Positions 42,075-51,104 are shown, counted from the first letter of the stretch. The stretch: 64,000 nucleotides of DNA from an uncultured Flavobacteriales bacterium (GCA_959608625.1 CAUHQV010000003.1:1-64000); one strand, 5' to 3'. Program-made: numbers and translations. The notes: a model not told the origin generated them from the letters alone.

Positions 42075-43157
42075 TCAATTCGCCGGAGGATAATCCTGCG
42101 CCGGCCGCCGCCCGGATATGGCCGCCATCCCGGCCGCCACCAGCGAACCCAGTTCATCTTCGCCCGGGTAAAGTTTTACCGGGGCGATATGCTCGATACG
42201 GGGGACCAACCGGCCCATAACTGTCGGATTGTAGGCGATGCCCCCGGTGAGAAGTATCGCATCCACTTTCCCGTAAAATACGGTGGAAAGGCCGCCGATC
42301 TCCTTGGCGATTTGATAAGTCATCGCATCCAGGACGAGTTCCGCTTCGCGGTTCCCTTCTTCCATCATCTTGACCACGTCGCGCATATCGCTTACCCCCA
42401 GATAGGAAAGCACCCCACCCCGGCCGTTTATCATCGCGATCATTTCCCGCTCGGAGTATTTCCCGGAGAAACACATCCGCACCAGATCGCCTACCGGCAG
42501 CGTCCCCGAACGTTCGGGCGAAAAAGGCCCCTCGCCGTCTATCGTCTGGTTCACGTCCACCACCCGGCCAGCCTTATGAGCCGCCACCGAAACACCGCCG
42601 CCCATGTGGGCTACGATCAGGTTGAGCCCCTCGTAAGGGCGTTCTATATCGGCTGCATATTTGCGGGCCGTCGCCTTCTGGTTCAGGGCATGGAAGAACG
42701 ATTTGCGCACGAAATTCTTGTTGCCCGAAATACGGGCCACCTCTTCCATCTCGTCGACCACTACCGGGTCGGCGATGAAACAGGGAATCTCGCCCAAAGC
42801 CTTTGAAATCGCATCGGCGATGAAAGCCGCGATGTTGCTGGCATGGCGCGTAGTGGAGGTACGCAGGTCTTCCAGCATCCGGTCGTTGATACAGTAAGTC
42901 CCCGAGGGCATCGGCCTGAGCACTCCGCCGCGGGCCATGATGAAATCGAGGGAAGACAGGTCGAAAGCCTCCTCCGCAAGGGCCTCACGGATAGTCTTCG
43001 TACGGAAATCGAGCTGGTCGAGAATGTCCGCAAAAGGCTCCAGTTCGGCCGGAGAATGGCGGATAGTCTTTTCAAACGACAAAGTAAGGTCTTCGAACAC
43101 GCCTATTTTGGTCGACGTGGAACCGGGATTAACGACGAGGCTTACGTATTTCTTCAA
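42075..43157 (-). CDS. buk: Butyrate kinase
   Basis: 360 residues. It converts butyryl phosphate plus ADP to butyrate plus ATP, the last step of butyrate formation. The ASKHA kinase motifs are VSLVVNPGSTSTKIGVFEDL at the start, HMGGGVSVAAHKAGRVVDVN near 205 and LTGGIAYNPTVMGRLV near 315. No ATG precedes the first strand; the TTG at 43157 gives the expected N-terminus (MKKYVSLVV) and length. It follows ptb by 128 bases. Confidence 0.93.
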   Translation of the reverse strand: MKKYVSLVVNPGSTSTKIGVFEDLTLSFEKTIRHSPAELEPFADILDQLDFRTKTIREALAEEAFDLSSLDFIMARGGVLRPMPSGTYCINDRMLEDLRTSTTRHASNIAAFIADAISKALGEIPCFIADPVVVDEMEEVARISGNKNFVRKSFFHALNQKATARKYAADIERPYEGLNLIVAHMGGGVSVAAHKAGRVVDVNQTIDGEGPFSPERSGTLPVGDLVRMCFSGKYSEREMIAMINGRGGVLSYLGVSDMRDVVKMMEEGNREAELVLDAMTYQIAKEIGGLSTVFYGKVDAILLTGGIAYNPTVMGRLVPRIEHIAPVKLYPGEDELGSLVAAGMAAISGRRPAQDYPPAN

Positions 43158-43268
43158 GTTCGTAATTGTGTATTTATTGTTTTCCTTGTTATGGCGTAAC
43201 TGTCGGTTTATTCCGGACGATTCATATCGCTGAACGGTTTTTGACTGTCGACCTGTAAATTTTTGTTC

Positions 43269-43286
43269 AGCCGGGATCACCCGGCT
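43269..43286. other. Hairpin at the ptb-buk junction
   Basis: AGCCGGG pairs with CCCGGCT around a 4-base loop, overlapping the ptb stop codon. No T run follows directly on the ptb strand, so it is more likely an mRNA-processing or attenuation hairpin than a full terminator. Confidence 0.4.
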
Positions 43287-44185
43287 TAAGCCCCTGCCAC
43301 CGCCAAGGCGATGGAGCTCAGCTTGGCATCCATCGAATCGGCGCGGGACGTGAGCACGATCGGTGCAGCCGCCCCCAAGATGACCGCGCACATGCGGCAG
43401 TCGGTAAAAAAGGCGAACGATTTGTAAAGCAGGTTGCCCGCCTCGATGTCCGGCGCCAGCAGGATATCGGCATCGGCTGCCACGGGGCTTTCAAAATGCT
43501 TGTCGTGCTTGCTTTCCTCGGATACCGCCAGGTCGAACGACAGCGGGCCGTCCACGATACAGCCGGTTATCCGCCCGTCTTCGTTCATTCGCTTGAGTTC
43601 GGCGCCCTCTACGGTCGCCTGCATCTTGGGATTCACCTGTTCGATAGCGGCCAGCACGGCCACTTTGGGACGGTCTATACCCAGTTTGTGGGCAAAATCC
43701 ACGGTATTCTGAATGATAACGGCTTTTTCCTCCAGCGTCGGGGCGATATTCATAGCCGCGTCCGTCAGGGTGAGCAGTTTGTGGTACGCTGGTATCTGGA
43801 ACATCGCGAAATGGGAAATCAACCGGTCGGTGCGCAGGCCCCATTCTTTATTGAGGGCCCCTTTCATGATCTGAGGGGTCGTGACCCCTCCTTTCATCAG
43901 GATATCCCCCTGTCCGGAACTTACCAGCCGGACGGAAGTCTCGACCGTCTGTTCCACATCGGGGCTGTCGACTATCTGCACGCCCTCCGTACTCTGGCCC
44001 AGCTCGCGGGCGGCGGATTCGATCTCTTTTTGGTTCCCGACCAGGATAGGGGTCACAATGCCCATTTGCCGGGCTTTCAGGGCTGCTTCCAGCGCATGGT
44101 GGTCGGAAGCGTTGCACACCACCAGGCGGCACTTCCCGCCTTTGGCTTTTGCCAACGAAAAAATATCGTCTATCGTTCTAAGCAT
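43286..44185 (-). CDS. ptb: Phosphate butyryltransferase
   Basis: 299 residues. It exchanges CoA for phosphate on butyryl-CoA, giving butyryl phosphate for Buk. Family features include RLVVCNASDHHALEAALKAR, ILMKGGVTTPQIMKGALNKE near residue 98, LTLTDAAMNIAPTLEEKAVI near 138 and the C-terminal DILLAPDIEAGNLLYKS. Its place next to buk favours phosphotransbutyrylase over phosphate acetyltransferase. Together they yield ATP from butyryl-CoA; the upstream acyl-CoA genes are not in the window. Confidence 0.93.
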   Translation of the reverse strand: MLRTIDDIFSLAKAKGGKCRLVVCNASDHHALEAALKARQMGIVTPILVGNQKEIESAARELGQSTEGVQIVDSPDVEQTVETSVRLVSSGQGDILMKGGVTTPQIMKGALNKEWGLRTDRLISHFAMFQIPAYHKLLTLTDAAMNIAPTLEEKAVIIQNTVDFAHKLGIDRPKVAVLAAIEQVNPKMQATVEGAELKRMNEDGRITGCIVDGPLSFDLAVSEESKHDKHFESPVAADADILLAPDIEAGNLLYKSFAFFTDCRMCAVILGAAAPIVLTSRADSMDAKLSSIALAVAGA

Positions 44186-44247
44186 TTTCGGTTGTTGACT
44201 GACTAAGTTGATCTTTTATACTTCACCGGCCCGGGGCCGCATCTTTC

Positions 44248-45471
44248 TTATTCTCCCTGCCGGGCGGCGAACCTCGCCAGTTGTTCCCGGGCGTATTTCT
44301 GGGTCACATGGAATTCTTTCGGCGGATTTTCCGGCAGGCTGTACATCGCATCGGTGAGCACCGCCTCGCACAGGGTGCGGAGCCCGCGAGCCCCGATCTT
44401 GAACTCCAGGGCTTTGTCCACGATGTATTCCAGGGCTTTCTTGTCCACTTTCAGTTCCACCCCGTCCATTTCGAACAGGCGTTTCATCTGTTTGACCACC
44501 GCATTTTTCGGTTCGGTGAGGATACGGATCAGGCTTTCCCGGTCGAGGATATCCAAATGGGTGATCACCGGCAGGCGACCGATAAGCTCCGGTATCAACC
44601 CGAACGCTTTCAGATCCTGCGGGGCCACGTATCGCATGATGTTCTCCGAGGAAATAATGCCTTTGCTTTCCGCCGAATAACCGACGGTCTGCTTGTTCAG
44701 GCGCTGGCTTATCTTGCGTTCGATTCCGTCGAATGCCCCCCCTGCGATGAACAGGATGTTCCGGGTGTCGAGTTCAATGAATTTTTGCTCGGGGTGCTTG
44801 CGTCCTCCCTGGGGCGGCACATTGACCTTAGCCCCTTCCAGGAGTTTCAGCATCGCCTGCTGCACCCCTTCCCCGGATACGTCCCGGGTAATGGAGGGAT
44901 TGTCGCTCTTACGGGCGATTTTGTCTATCTCGTCGATGAACACGATCCCCCTTTCGGCCTTTTTCACATCGTAATCCGCCGCCTGGAGCAATCGGGTAAG
45001 CATCGTTTCCACGTCCTCTCCCACATAGCCTGCCTCGGTAAGCACGGTTGCGTCCACGATGGTAAACGGGACATCCAAAAGGCGCGCGATCGTCCGGGCC
45101 AGCAGGGTTTTCCCGGTGCCGGTAGGGCCGACCATCAGGATGTTGGATTTTTCGATCTCCACATCGTCCCCTTTGGCCTGCATCAGACGTTTGTAATGGT
45201 TGTAAACAGCCACGGATAGCACTTTTTTCGCTTCGTGCTGCCCGATGACATACTTGTCGAGGAAAGCCTTTATTTCGGTGGGCTTTTTCAGTTCCGAGAC
45301 TTCTTTGTTTTCTTCCGGTTCCGTACCCGGCCCGGAAAGTTCCTCGCGCAGGATGTTCGCCGCCTGTTCAATGCATTCGTCGCAGATATTGGCCCCTATG
45401 CCCGATATCAACAGTTTGGTCTCGCTCTTGGGGCGTCCGCAAAAAGAACAGTGTTTTTGGTTATTTGCCAT
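44248..45471 (-). CDS. clpX: ATP-dependent Clp protease ATPase subunit ClpX
   Basis: 407-residue AAA+ unfoldase. The N-terminal zinc-binding domain has Cys 8, 11, 30 and 33 (HCSFCGRP, NICDECIE). Walker A GPTGTGKTLLARTIA lies near 117, Walker B IVFIDEIDKIAR near 180, and the pore/arginine regions follow. It unfolds tagged substrates and feeds them to ClpP, encoded 37 bases upstream on the same strand. Confidence 0.98.
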   Translation of the reverse strand: MANNQKHCSFCGRPKSETKLLISGIGANICDECIEQAANILREELSGPGTEPEENKEVSELKKPTEIKAFLDKYVIGQHEAKKVLSVAVYNHYKRLMQAKGDDVEIEKSNILMVGPTGTGKTLLARTIARLLDVPFTIVDATVLTEAGYVGEDVETMLTRLLQAADYDVKKAERGIVFIDEIDKIARKSDNPSITRDVSGEGVQQAMLKLLEGAKVNVPPQGGRKHPEQKFIELDTRNILFIAGGAFDGIERKISQRLNKQTVGYSAESKGIISSENIMRYVAPQDLKAFGLIPELIGRLPVITHLDILDRESLIRILTEPKNAVVKQMKRLFEMDGVELKVDKKALEYIVDKALEFKIGARGLRTLCEAVLTDAMYSLPENPPKEFHVTQKYAREQLARFAARQGE

Positions 45472-45508
45472 ATTGTCTCATTCAGGAGGATCGCTCCCTT
45501 TCAAAGGA

Positions 45509-46204
45509 TTATTTCTTGCCGGAAGGCTCAGCGGCTTTTTTTTCGAGGATCTCGTCTATCATTCCGTAAGCCAGCGCTTCCTTCGAGGTCATCCAGTAGT
45601 CGCGGTCGGAATCTTTCTCGATCTTTTTGAACGTCTGTCCGGTATGGTCCGCCATGATATTGTACAGCTCGTCGCGGAGTTTCTTGATCTCCCGGGCCGT
45701 GATCTCGATATCCGACACCTGCCCCTGGGCGCCGCCCATCGGCTGATGGATCATCGTGCGGGAGTGTTTCAGCGCCGAACGCTTGCCTTTTTCCCCCGCG
45801 CACAACAGTACTGCCGCCATCGAAGCCGCCATACCGGTACAGATCGTGGCTACGTCGGGCCCGATGAACTGCATCGTATCGTAGATCCCCAGGCCGGCAT
45901 ACACGCCCCCGCCGGGAGAATTGATGTAAATGCTTATGTCTTTGGTGGCATCCACCGAAGAGAGGAACAGGAGCTGTCCCTGGATGATATTGGCCACGTA
46001 ATCGTTCACCGCCGTGCCCAGGAAAATGATCCGGTCCATCATCAGGCGCGAGAAAACGTCCATCTGCGCCACGTTCATCTGCCTTTCCTCTATCACCGTA
46101 GGCGATATGTATTCCCCGTAAACGGAGGCGTAATTGTCCAACTGGTAACTGGATATTCCCAAATGCCCTACGGCATATTTCCGGAATTCGTCTTTTTCTT
46201 TCAT
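45509..46204 (-). CDS. clpP: ATP-dependent Clp protease proteolytic subunit ClpP
   Basis: 231-residue serine peptidase. Catalytic triad: Ser in TGMAASMAAVLLC near residue 128, His in RTMIHQPMGG near 153 and Asp in DRDYWMTSKEA near 205. It assembles into the chamber used by ClpX. First gene of a clpP-clpX unit with a consensus -7 box 20 bases before the ATG. Confidence 0.98.
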   Translation of the reverse strand: MKEKDEFRKYAVGHLGISSYQLDNYASVYGEYISPTVIEERQMNVAQMDVFSRLMMDRIIFLGTAVNDYVANIIQGQLLFLSSVDATKDISIYINSPGGGVYAGLGIYDTMQFIGPDVATICTGMAASMAAVLLCAGEKGKRSALKHSRTMIHQPMGGAQGQVSDIEITAREIKKLRDELYNIMADHTGQTFKKIEKDSDRDYWMTSKEALAYGMIDEILEKKAAEPSGKK

Positions 46205-46224
46205 CGTATTATATTGTCTATATG

Positions 46225-46232
46225 CAAAGGTA
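46225..46232 (-). promoter_or_regulatory. -7 box for clpPX
   Basis: The minus strand reads TACCTTTG, exact TAnnTTTG, 20 bases before the clpP ATG, in the 74-base gap to the GNAT gene. No exact -33 TTG. Confidence 0.6.
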
Positions 46233-46278
46233 AAAAAATAGCCCGGCTTATCCTAAAAGGAACGCAGGCAAACGGTCG

Positions 46279-47388
46279 TTATATAACCTTGGCAAATACA
46301 TTGCGGTCGTAATCGCCGTATTTATGCTCCACATACCCTTCTTTTGTGTAACCCATCGCCAGGAAATTGTTCTCGCTGTGGATATTCTGCGGTGAAATCG
46401 TGGCGAACAGCTCGCGGATACCCCGTTTGCGGGCCGCGGATTCGAGCCTTTCCATCATCTGGCGCTGCAACCCCCTGCCCCGGTAGGCCTCCCGCACGAT
46501 GACCAGTTTGATATTGGCATACACCGAATAATCGTCCACATTTTCCCGGACATACCGGGCCAGATTTTCCTCGGTATCCCGGGCGAAATAAAGTACTCCG
46601 AAGCCCATTAACTCTCCGTTACAAAAAGCCCCCACTACATAGTGATTCACCAGACACTCGTGCAAGGCTTCCTCGGAATTGGCCCGCAAAAGCTGGGGAT
46701 CGGCCATATGAACGAAAGCCTCCTGCTGTATCTCCAGCACATCCCTCAAATAAGGAACACCTAACCGGACAAAAGACACCTCGTCCCCGCAAAGGTCTTC
46801 GCCGTACATTTCGAGCCCGTTTTCACGCCGGTACTCCTCCCACAGTTCCTGCAACTCCAATATATTCCTGAAATTGCCCTTAGCGATCTTCCGGCGGTAA
46901 ATGCATTTGTTGCGGGTGGCAATGAAAAACCGATAAGCGAAAAGGTCGTCGATCGTGCTGATCTTCATCACTTCCTTTTTGCGCAATACGTTCAATACTT
47001 CGAAGAAAGTCAGGTAATTGGAAATAGAACTGTTGTCCAGTTCCTCTATCTCCTTTTCCGCTTGGCGCAGCATTTCTTTGCCCGCCGCACAACCCAGCAG
47101 CCGGTGGTATTTATCCAGCGCGACGTAGACTCTTTTGTATTCGGGGTTGGTGACAAAAGAAGTATTGATGTTGGCGATGAATTCCGCCTCGGCGATATCG
47201 TTGGTCATTTCCAATTCCCTGTATACCAATATAACACCGACAGCGGCCACCACCAGCGACGAAACGGACAGCAGCGTAGCCAGTACATGCTGAAATCCCA
47301 TCGAATTGAGCAAAGCCACAATGCTAGAACAAATGATCGCCACGATCAGGATCAGCCAAACAGTATTCTTTTTCTTCTTTTCTTTCAT
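46279..47388 (-). CDS. Membrane-anchored GNAT acetyltransferase
   Basis: 369 residues with an unusual layout. After a Lys-rich start there are two hydrophobic segments (VWLILIVAIICSSIVALLNS and VSSLVVAAVGVILVYRELEM), then a helical domain to about 200 resembling the DUF4760 type. A C-terminal GNAT domain follows, with the acetyl-CoA loop IVREAYRGRGLQRQMMERLE near residue 315 and SENNFLAMGYTKEGYVEHKY near the end. The substrate is unknown. The start at 47388 (ATG) is preferred over a GTG two codons upstream. It sits between the tig terminator and clpP, so it may be expressed separately from both. Confidence 0.8.
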   Translation of the reverse strand: MKEKKKKNTVWLILIVAIICSSIVALLNSMGFQHVLATLLSVSSLVVAAVGVILVYRELEMTNDIAEAEFIANINTSFVTNPEYKRVYVALDKYHRLLGCAAGKEMLRQAEKEIEELDNSSISNYLTFFEVLNVLRKKEVMKISTIDDLFAYRFFIATRNKCIYRRKIAKGNFRNILELQELWEEYRRENGLEMYGEDLCGDEVSFVRLGVPYLRDVLEIQQEAFVHMADPQLLRANSEEALHECLVNHYVVGAFCNGELMGFGVLYFARDTEENLARYVRENVDDYSVYANIKLVIVREAYRGRGLQRQMMERLESAARKRGIRELFATISPQNIHSENNFLAMGYTKEGYVEHKYGDYDRNVFAKVI

Positions 47389-47467
47389 AACCACAAGGTG
47401 CGCAATAATTTCAACGCGCCTGTAAAAATAAATAAAATAAGGAAATTAACCCTTTTTCCGGCCCCAG

Positions 47468-47506
47468 AAAAAAAGGGCGTCCCGAAATCGGGACGCCCTT
47501 TTTGTC
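47468..47506 (-). terminator. Terminator after tig
   Basis: AAAAAGGGCGTCCCG pairs with CGGGACGCCCTTTTT around loop AAAT; read leftwards a T run follows. It begins about 20 bases after the tig stop. Confidence 0.93.
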
Positions 47507-47523
47507 CTGACGGACGAAGATCA

Positions 47524-48870
47524 TTATTTCTTCTTGGCCCCGGCGACGGCTTTGACGAACTCGTCGAGGGTTACTTCCTTTTGCTTGCCGGATACCTTTT
47601 CCTTGAATATTTCCATCAGTTTCTCACGGATGATCATACTCTGGATACGCCCCACTTCCTCGCGGTTTTTCAGTACGCGCTCCACGATCGGGGATAGCTG
47701 CTCGTCGGTCATATCGGCCTGGCCGTACTGGGCCATCTGCATGCGGATGAGAGCCTTGGCCCGTTCTTCGATCATCGGGTAATCGATACGCACACCGTTG
47801 TCCATCAGCAGCTGGGTCTCGATAAGCTGGTAGCGGAGTCCTTTTTCGGAATCCTTCATCTGGGCGTCGGCTTCCTCTTCGGTCATCGGCTTTTCGGCCG
47901 TAGCCATCATCCAACGTTTGAGGAAATCGAGCGGCAGGTCGAATTTCGTATTCTCGATCAGGTAATCGATCGTATCGTTCATCATCTGGGCATCGGTCTC
48001 GCCTCGGAAAGCCGCTTCGGCCTCGTCCTGTATCTTCTGGCGGAAAGCCGCTTCGTCGGCCACCACGCCTTCGCCGTACAGCCGGTCGAAAAGGTCCTTA
48101 TCCAGTGCGTGGGGTTCCACGTTGGAGATGCGGGTGATGGTCAGGCTGAGCGTATCGGTGAAATCCTCGCATTCGTCGGCCGATTTACCCAGGAACTGGG
48201 ACAAACGCGTGACGGACTTGAAATCCTTCGGGGATACCTCCACCACGTCGCCTACTTTCTTGCCGATGAAGTTCTTCGCGTTCTTCATATCGCCCACGAT
48301 CACCACACCTTCCTTATAAGCGCCGGGCTGGTACAGGTTGCCGTCCTTATCCTTGGCTTCGATAGTGACCACCACGTCGGATTTTTTCTCCACTGCCTCG
48401 GTCTCGGTCATCTTGCCGAAACGTTTGGCCAGCGAAGCGATATGGTCGTCGATATATTCCGGGCTTACCTTTATACGGTAGGAAACCACTTTTTTAGAAG
48501 CGTCTTCCGGCTTTACCGTCACCTGGGGGATAATACCGATCTCGAATTCGAAAGAGAAATTCTTGGCCGTCTCCCAGTCGATGTTCTGGGGCAGCGGCAG
48601 GGGCTGTCCGAAAATATCGAGCTTTTCGTTGCGGATGTACTCGTCCACCGCATTGTTGACCAGTTTATTGATCTCCTCGGCCATAGTCATCGCACCGTAC
48701 TGCTTCTGGATGACCGAAGCAGGTACCATTCCCTTGCGGAACCCGGGGATATTGGCGTTCTTGCGGATATTCTGAAGTGATTTTTCCACAGCCTGACTGT
48801 AGTCGGCCTCGGCTACCTCCACTTTGATGACGGCATTCAGGGCGTCTTTGTTCTCTCTCGAAACTTTCAT
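47524..48870 (-). CDS. tig: Trigger factor
   Basis: 448-residue ribosome-associated chaperone. The N-terminal ribosome-binding region has the signature IPGFRKGMVPASVIQKQYG near residue 42. A PPIase-like middle domain (SDVVVTIEAKDKDGNLYQPG ... FIGKKVGDVVEVSP) begins near 165, and a long helical C-terminal domain ends KEVTLDEFVKAV. The middle domain is divergent, as in many Bacteroidetes, and may lack isomerase activity. It has its own promoter and terminator. Confidence 0.95.
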   Translation of the reverse strand: MKVSRENKDALNAVIKVEVAEADYSQAVEKSLQNIRKNANIPGFRKGMVPASVIQKQYGAMTMAEEINKLVNNAVDEYIRNEKLDIFGQPLPLPQNIDWETAKNFSFEFEIGIIPQVTVKPEDASKKVVSYRIKVSPEYIDDHIASLAKRFGKMTETEAVEKKSDVVVTIEAKDKDGNLYQPGAYKEGVVIVGDMKNAKNFIGKKVGDVVEVSPKDFKSVTRLSQFLGKSADECEDFTDTLSLTITRISNVEPHALDKDLFDRLYGEGVVADEAAFRQKIQDEAEAAFRGETDAQMMNDTIDYLIENTKFDLPLDFLKRWMMATAEKPMTEEEADAQMKDSEKGLRYQLIETQLLMDNGVRIDYPMIEERAKALIRMQMAQYGQADMTDEQLSPIVERVLKNREEVGRIQSMIIREKLMEIFKEKVSGKQKEVTLDEFVKAVAGAKKK

Positions 48871-48923
48871 CTGTTTATTAAGCGCTTATATATTACCTTT
48901 TATCTTGCTTGTTTACAAGAGCG

Positions 48924-48953
48924 CAAAGGTACTCTTTTTCTCCGGTTTTCAAA
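48924..48953 (-). promoter_or_regulatory. Promoter of tig
   Basis: On the minus strand TTTG at 48953-48950, 18 bases, then TACCTTTG at 48931-48924, a full consensus match. It lies directly after the phage portal stop, so tig is transcribed independently. Confidence 0.8.
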
Positions 48954-48957
48954 AATT

Positions 48958-50391
48958 TTATCCCCCGATGTTCAGCGTGCCGTCGGTGATCCTTTCGGCG
49001 TCCTTTTCGGCCACGATACGCTCGTATTCCCCGTCCGGATCGTCGGAAAGTCCTGCCATGCGCACCGACGTGCGCTGGGATACGAGCTCCCGGCCGCCGT
49101 TGGCCATATTCAGGGCCTGGATCATCGCCGAACGGTCGTCCACCATGAACGGTTCGATACGCTGGCACACCTCTATCTGCCGCACATGCGGATCGAGTTC
49201 TTTGTTGAGCACCGCCAGATAGCGCTTGACTATGTTCATGCGCCGTTCGAGGTACTCCCCGAAGAGCTCGCTCTTATTCTGCACTTTCAGGTGGGCATCC
49301 AGGAAAAGCATACGCAGCGCTACTCCGGACAAACTCGGCAGCCCTTTGACGGATTCGAAGGAAATATCCGGCGTCTGGGTAGTGCTGTATATCATGTTCA
49401 ACAGCGTGCTGATCTCCAGGCGAACCGATTCCGGGGCCTGCTGCCAGGAAAGGTACTGCGCCGTCGAATTGGCCTCGCCTTCGATAATCGCCCCCGTCTC
49501 TCCTTTGCGGGCAAAACCGCGGATTTCCCCCGTAACGAATATTTTCGGCGACGCATGGTAGTCGTTCGTATCGGCAAAATTGGATAGCAGTTTTTCCAAC
49601 CGTTCTATAAGCCCCTGCACATCGGCCCATTCGCATTTATCCTGCCGGGCATAGACTACCGGTATTTTTCCCAGCCTGTTCTCCCGGCGTCCGGTCAACT
49701 GCCAGGCCCCCTTGTCCGCGCGCTCGAAATAGACGACCTCGGTATCGGTATACGTCTCGAAAAATTCTTTCTCCCGTCCGTCCGAAACCGTGGTGTAGCC
49801 CCGCGAAAAGGCCGTCATATCGCCGTAATTGTCGAACACCGGGTACAGACGGTCTCCTTGCGAAGGGCAGAACAGCGCCACCCGAAGTTTGTACTGCGGG
49901 GCGACTTCTTTCACGAAAGAAAAGCGCTCGTCCCGGCCGATATGCTCCCAAAAGCCATTCTCCGCCACCGGATACCACAGTTCCGCGGCTTCCGTTTCCC
50001 ACATCACGGTACGGGCCAGCCGCCGGTTGAGGGAGTCTATCTTGTTGTCGGCGAGCGTCCGCTTGACCGCCTCGAACGCCGCCGCCTGCCGGTCGCTTTC
50101 CGCCGCACAGCTCACCTTTACCGGATGCCCGAACAGGAAAGCCACCGCGCGCTCCACGATAACCCTTTGCAGCGGCAGGGCGATCCTCGCTACCTTTTCG
50201 AACCGTTCCATCTCCCCGTCCGCGCCCCGCACGATCTTGTCCGGACGTTCCGAGGTATCGAATATCCGGTGCCCTTGGGGAAAATACTGTTTCTTCAACT
50301 GCCCGATCTCCGGCTGGGGTGTCGCGCGTTTTTTCAGAGTTTCGACCATATCGGCGGCCGATGTACCCTGGGTAATGTCTTCTATCTTCAT
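48958..50391 (-). CDS. Solitary phage portal protein, SPP1 gp6-like
   Basis: 477 residues, full length for the SPP1 gp6 portal family, which forms the dodecameric ring through which phage DNA enters the capsid. Diagnostic regions: GHRIFDTSERPDKIV near residue 40, RIALPLQRVIVERAVAFLFG near 69, ETEAAELWYPVAENGFWEHI near 130, then IPVVYARQDKCEWADVQGLI and LIERLEKLLSNFADTNDYHA near 270. The C-terminal half includes TTQTPDISFESVKGLPSLSG. The start at 50391 (MKIEDITQG) was preferred over a longer reading from 50436. No terminase, capsid or tail gene flanks it: tig lies downstream and pnuC upstream. It is intact, and by eye its base composition resembles its neighbours. It has its own consensus promoter. 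Confidence 0.88.
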   Translation of the reverse strand: MKIEDITQGTSAADMVETLKKRATPQPEIGQLKKQYFPQGHRIFDTSERPDKIVRGADGEMERFEKVARIALPLQRVIVERAVAFLFGHPVKVSCAAESDRQAAAFEAVKRTLADNKIDSLNRRLARTVMWETEAAELWYPVAENGFWEHIGRDERFSFVKEVAPQYKLRVALFCPSQGDRLYPVFDNYGDMTAFSRGYTTVSDGREKEFFETYTDTEVVYFERADKGAWQLTGRRENRLGKIPVVYARQDKCEWADVQGLIERLEKLLSNFADTNDYHASPKIFVTGEIRGFARKGETGAIIEGEANSTAQYLSWQQAPESVRLEISTLLNMIYSTTQTPDISFESVKGLPSLSGVALRMLFLDAHLKVQNKSELFGEYLERRMNIVKRYLAVLNKELDPHVRQIEVCQRIEPFMVDDRSAMIQALNMANGGRELVSQRTSVRMAGLSDDPDGEYERIVAEKDAERITDGTLNIGG

Positions 50392-50439
50392 TTCTTTTCC
50401 GATTTTATTCGTCCCGTGCTCCTTGCACTGTCTCACTCA

Positions 50440-50470
50440 CAAATATAATCAAAAAAGAAATAATTTCCAA
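50440..50470 (-). promoter_or_regulatory. Promoter of the portal gene
   Basis: On the minus strand TTG at 50470-50468, 20 bases, then TATATTTG at 50447-50440, an exact consensus match. Predicted leader about 45 bases. Confidence 0.75.
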
Positions 50471-50504
50471 GAAAAAAATCACCGCTTGCTCCAAGTCCGG
50501 GAAA

Positions 50505-51104
50505 CTACGCCTGCGATAAAGCCGTCCGATGCGCCTGGTCTTCGCGCATCATCCGCCGCCAACGGAAATAGCCGAATACCGCCAGCACCGAGTAAAGCCC
50601 GTAAAGTCCCGCTGTAAAAGGAATGTCTTTGTAGATATAAAGCCCGACGGTCGTCACGTCCACCACGAGCCACACCAGCCATTGTTCGGCATATTTGCGC
50701 GAAAGCATCCACATGGCTACGATGCATAGCGCCGTGGTGAAACTGTCCCAAAAAGGCACCGTACTGTTAGTGAAATTCACCAGCACGAAATAAATAGCCA
50801 AGTGGGCCGCCGCATATACGGCCACCAAAGGCAGGATCAGCCGGGATGGCGTATGGGTAATATGGATGTATTTGCTTTTCCGGGGCGCATTGCGCCACAC
50901 CAGCCAGCCGTAAAACCCGGCCAGCACATAATACACCTGCATCGAACTGTCGGCGTACAATCCCGCATTGTAGTATAACACACCGTGCACTACCGGCATT
51001 ATCAGACCCACCACCCACAGGTAAATATTCGCCCTGTATTCCAGATAGAGGTAAAGCAGCCCCAGGGCTATCCCTACGATCTGCAGGGTCAATTTCCAAT
51101 CCAT
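50505..51104 (-). CDS. pnuC: Nicotinamide riboside transporter PnuC-like
   Basis: 199 residues with about seven membrane segments. VPFWDSFTTALCIVAMWMLS and RKYAEQWLVWLVVDVTTVGL, followed by YIYKDIPFTAGLYGLYSVLA, are the conserved PnuC/PnuT core. Members carry nicotinamide riboside or, in the PnuT branch, thiamine; I see no TPP riboswitch in the 61 bases upstream, which mildly favours nicotinamide riboside. The start at 51104 is ATG. It is downstream of ogt on the same strand. Confidence 0.88.
   Translation of the reverse strand: MDWKLTLQIVGIALGLLYLYLEYRANIYLWVVGLIMPVVHGVLYYNAGLYADSSMQVYYVLAGFYGWLVWRNAPRKSKYIHITHTPSRLILPLVAVYAAAHLAIYFVLVNFTNSTVPFWDSFTTALCIVAMWMLSRKYAEQWLVWLVVDVTTVGLYIYKDIPFTAGLYGLYSVLAVFGYFRWRRMMREDQAHRTALSQA

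Noticed and set aside
44222..44247. GC hairpin after clpX as a terminator
   Set aside because: A short CGGCC/GGCCG stem exists but no T run follows on the clpX strand.
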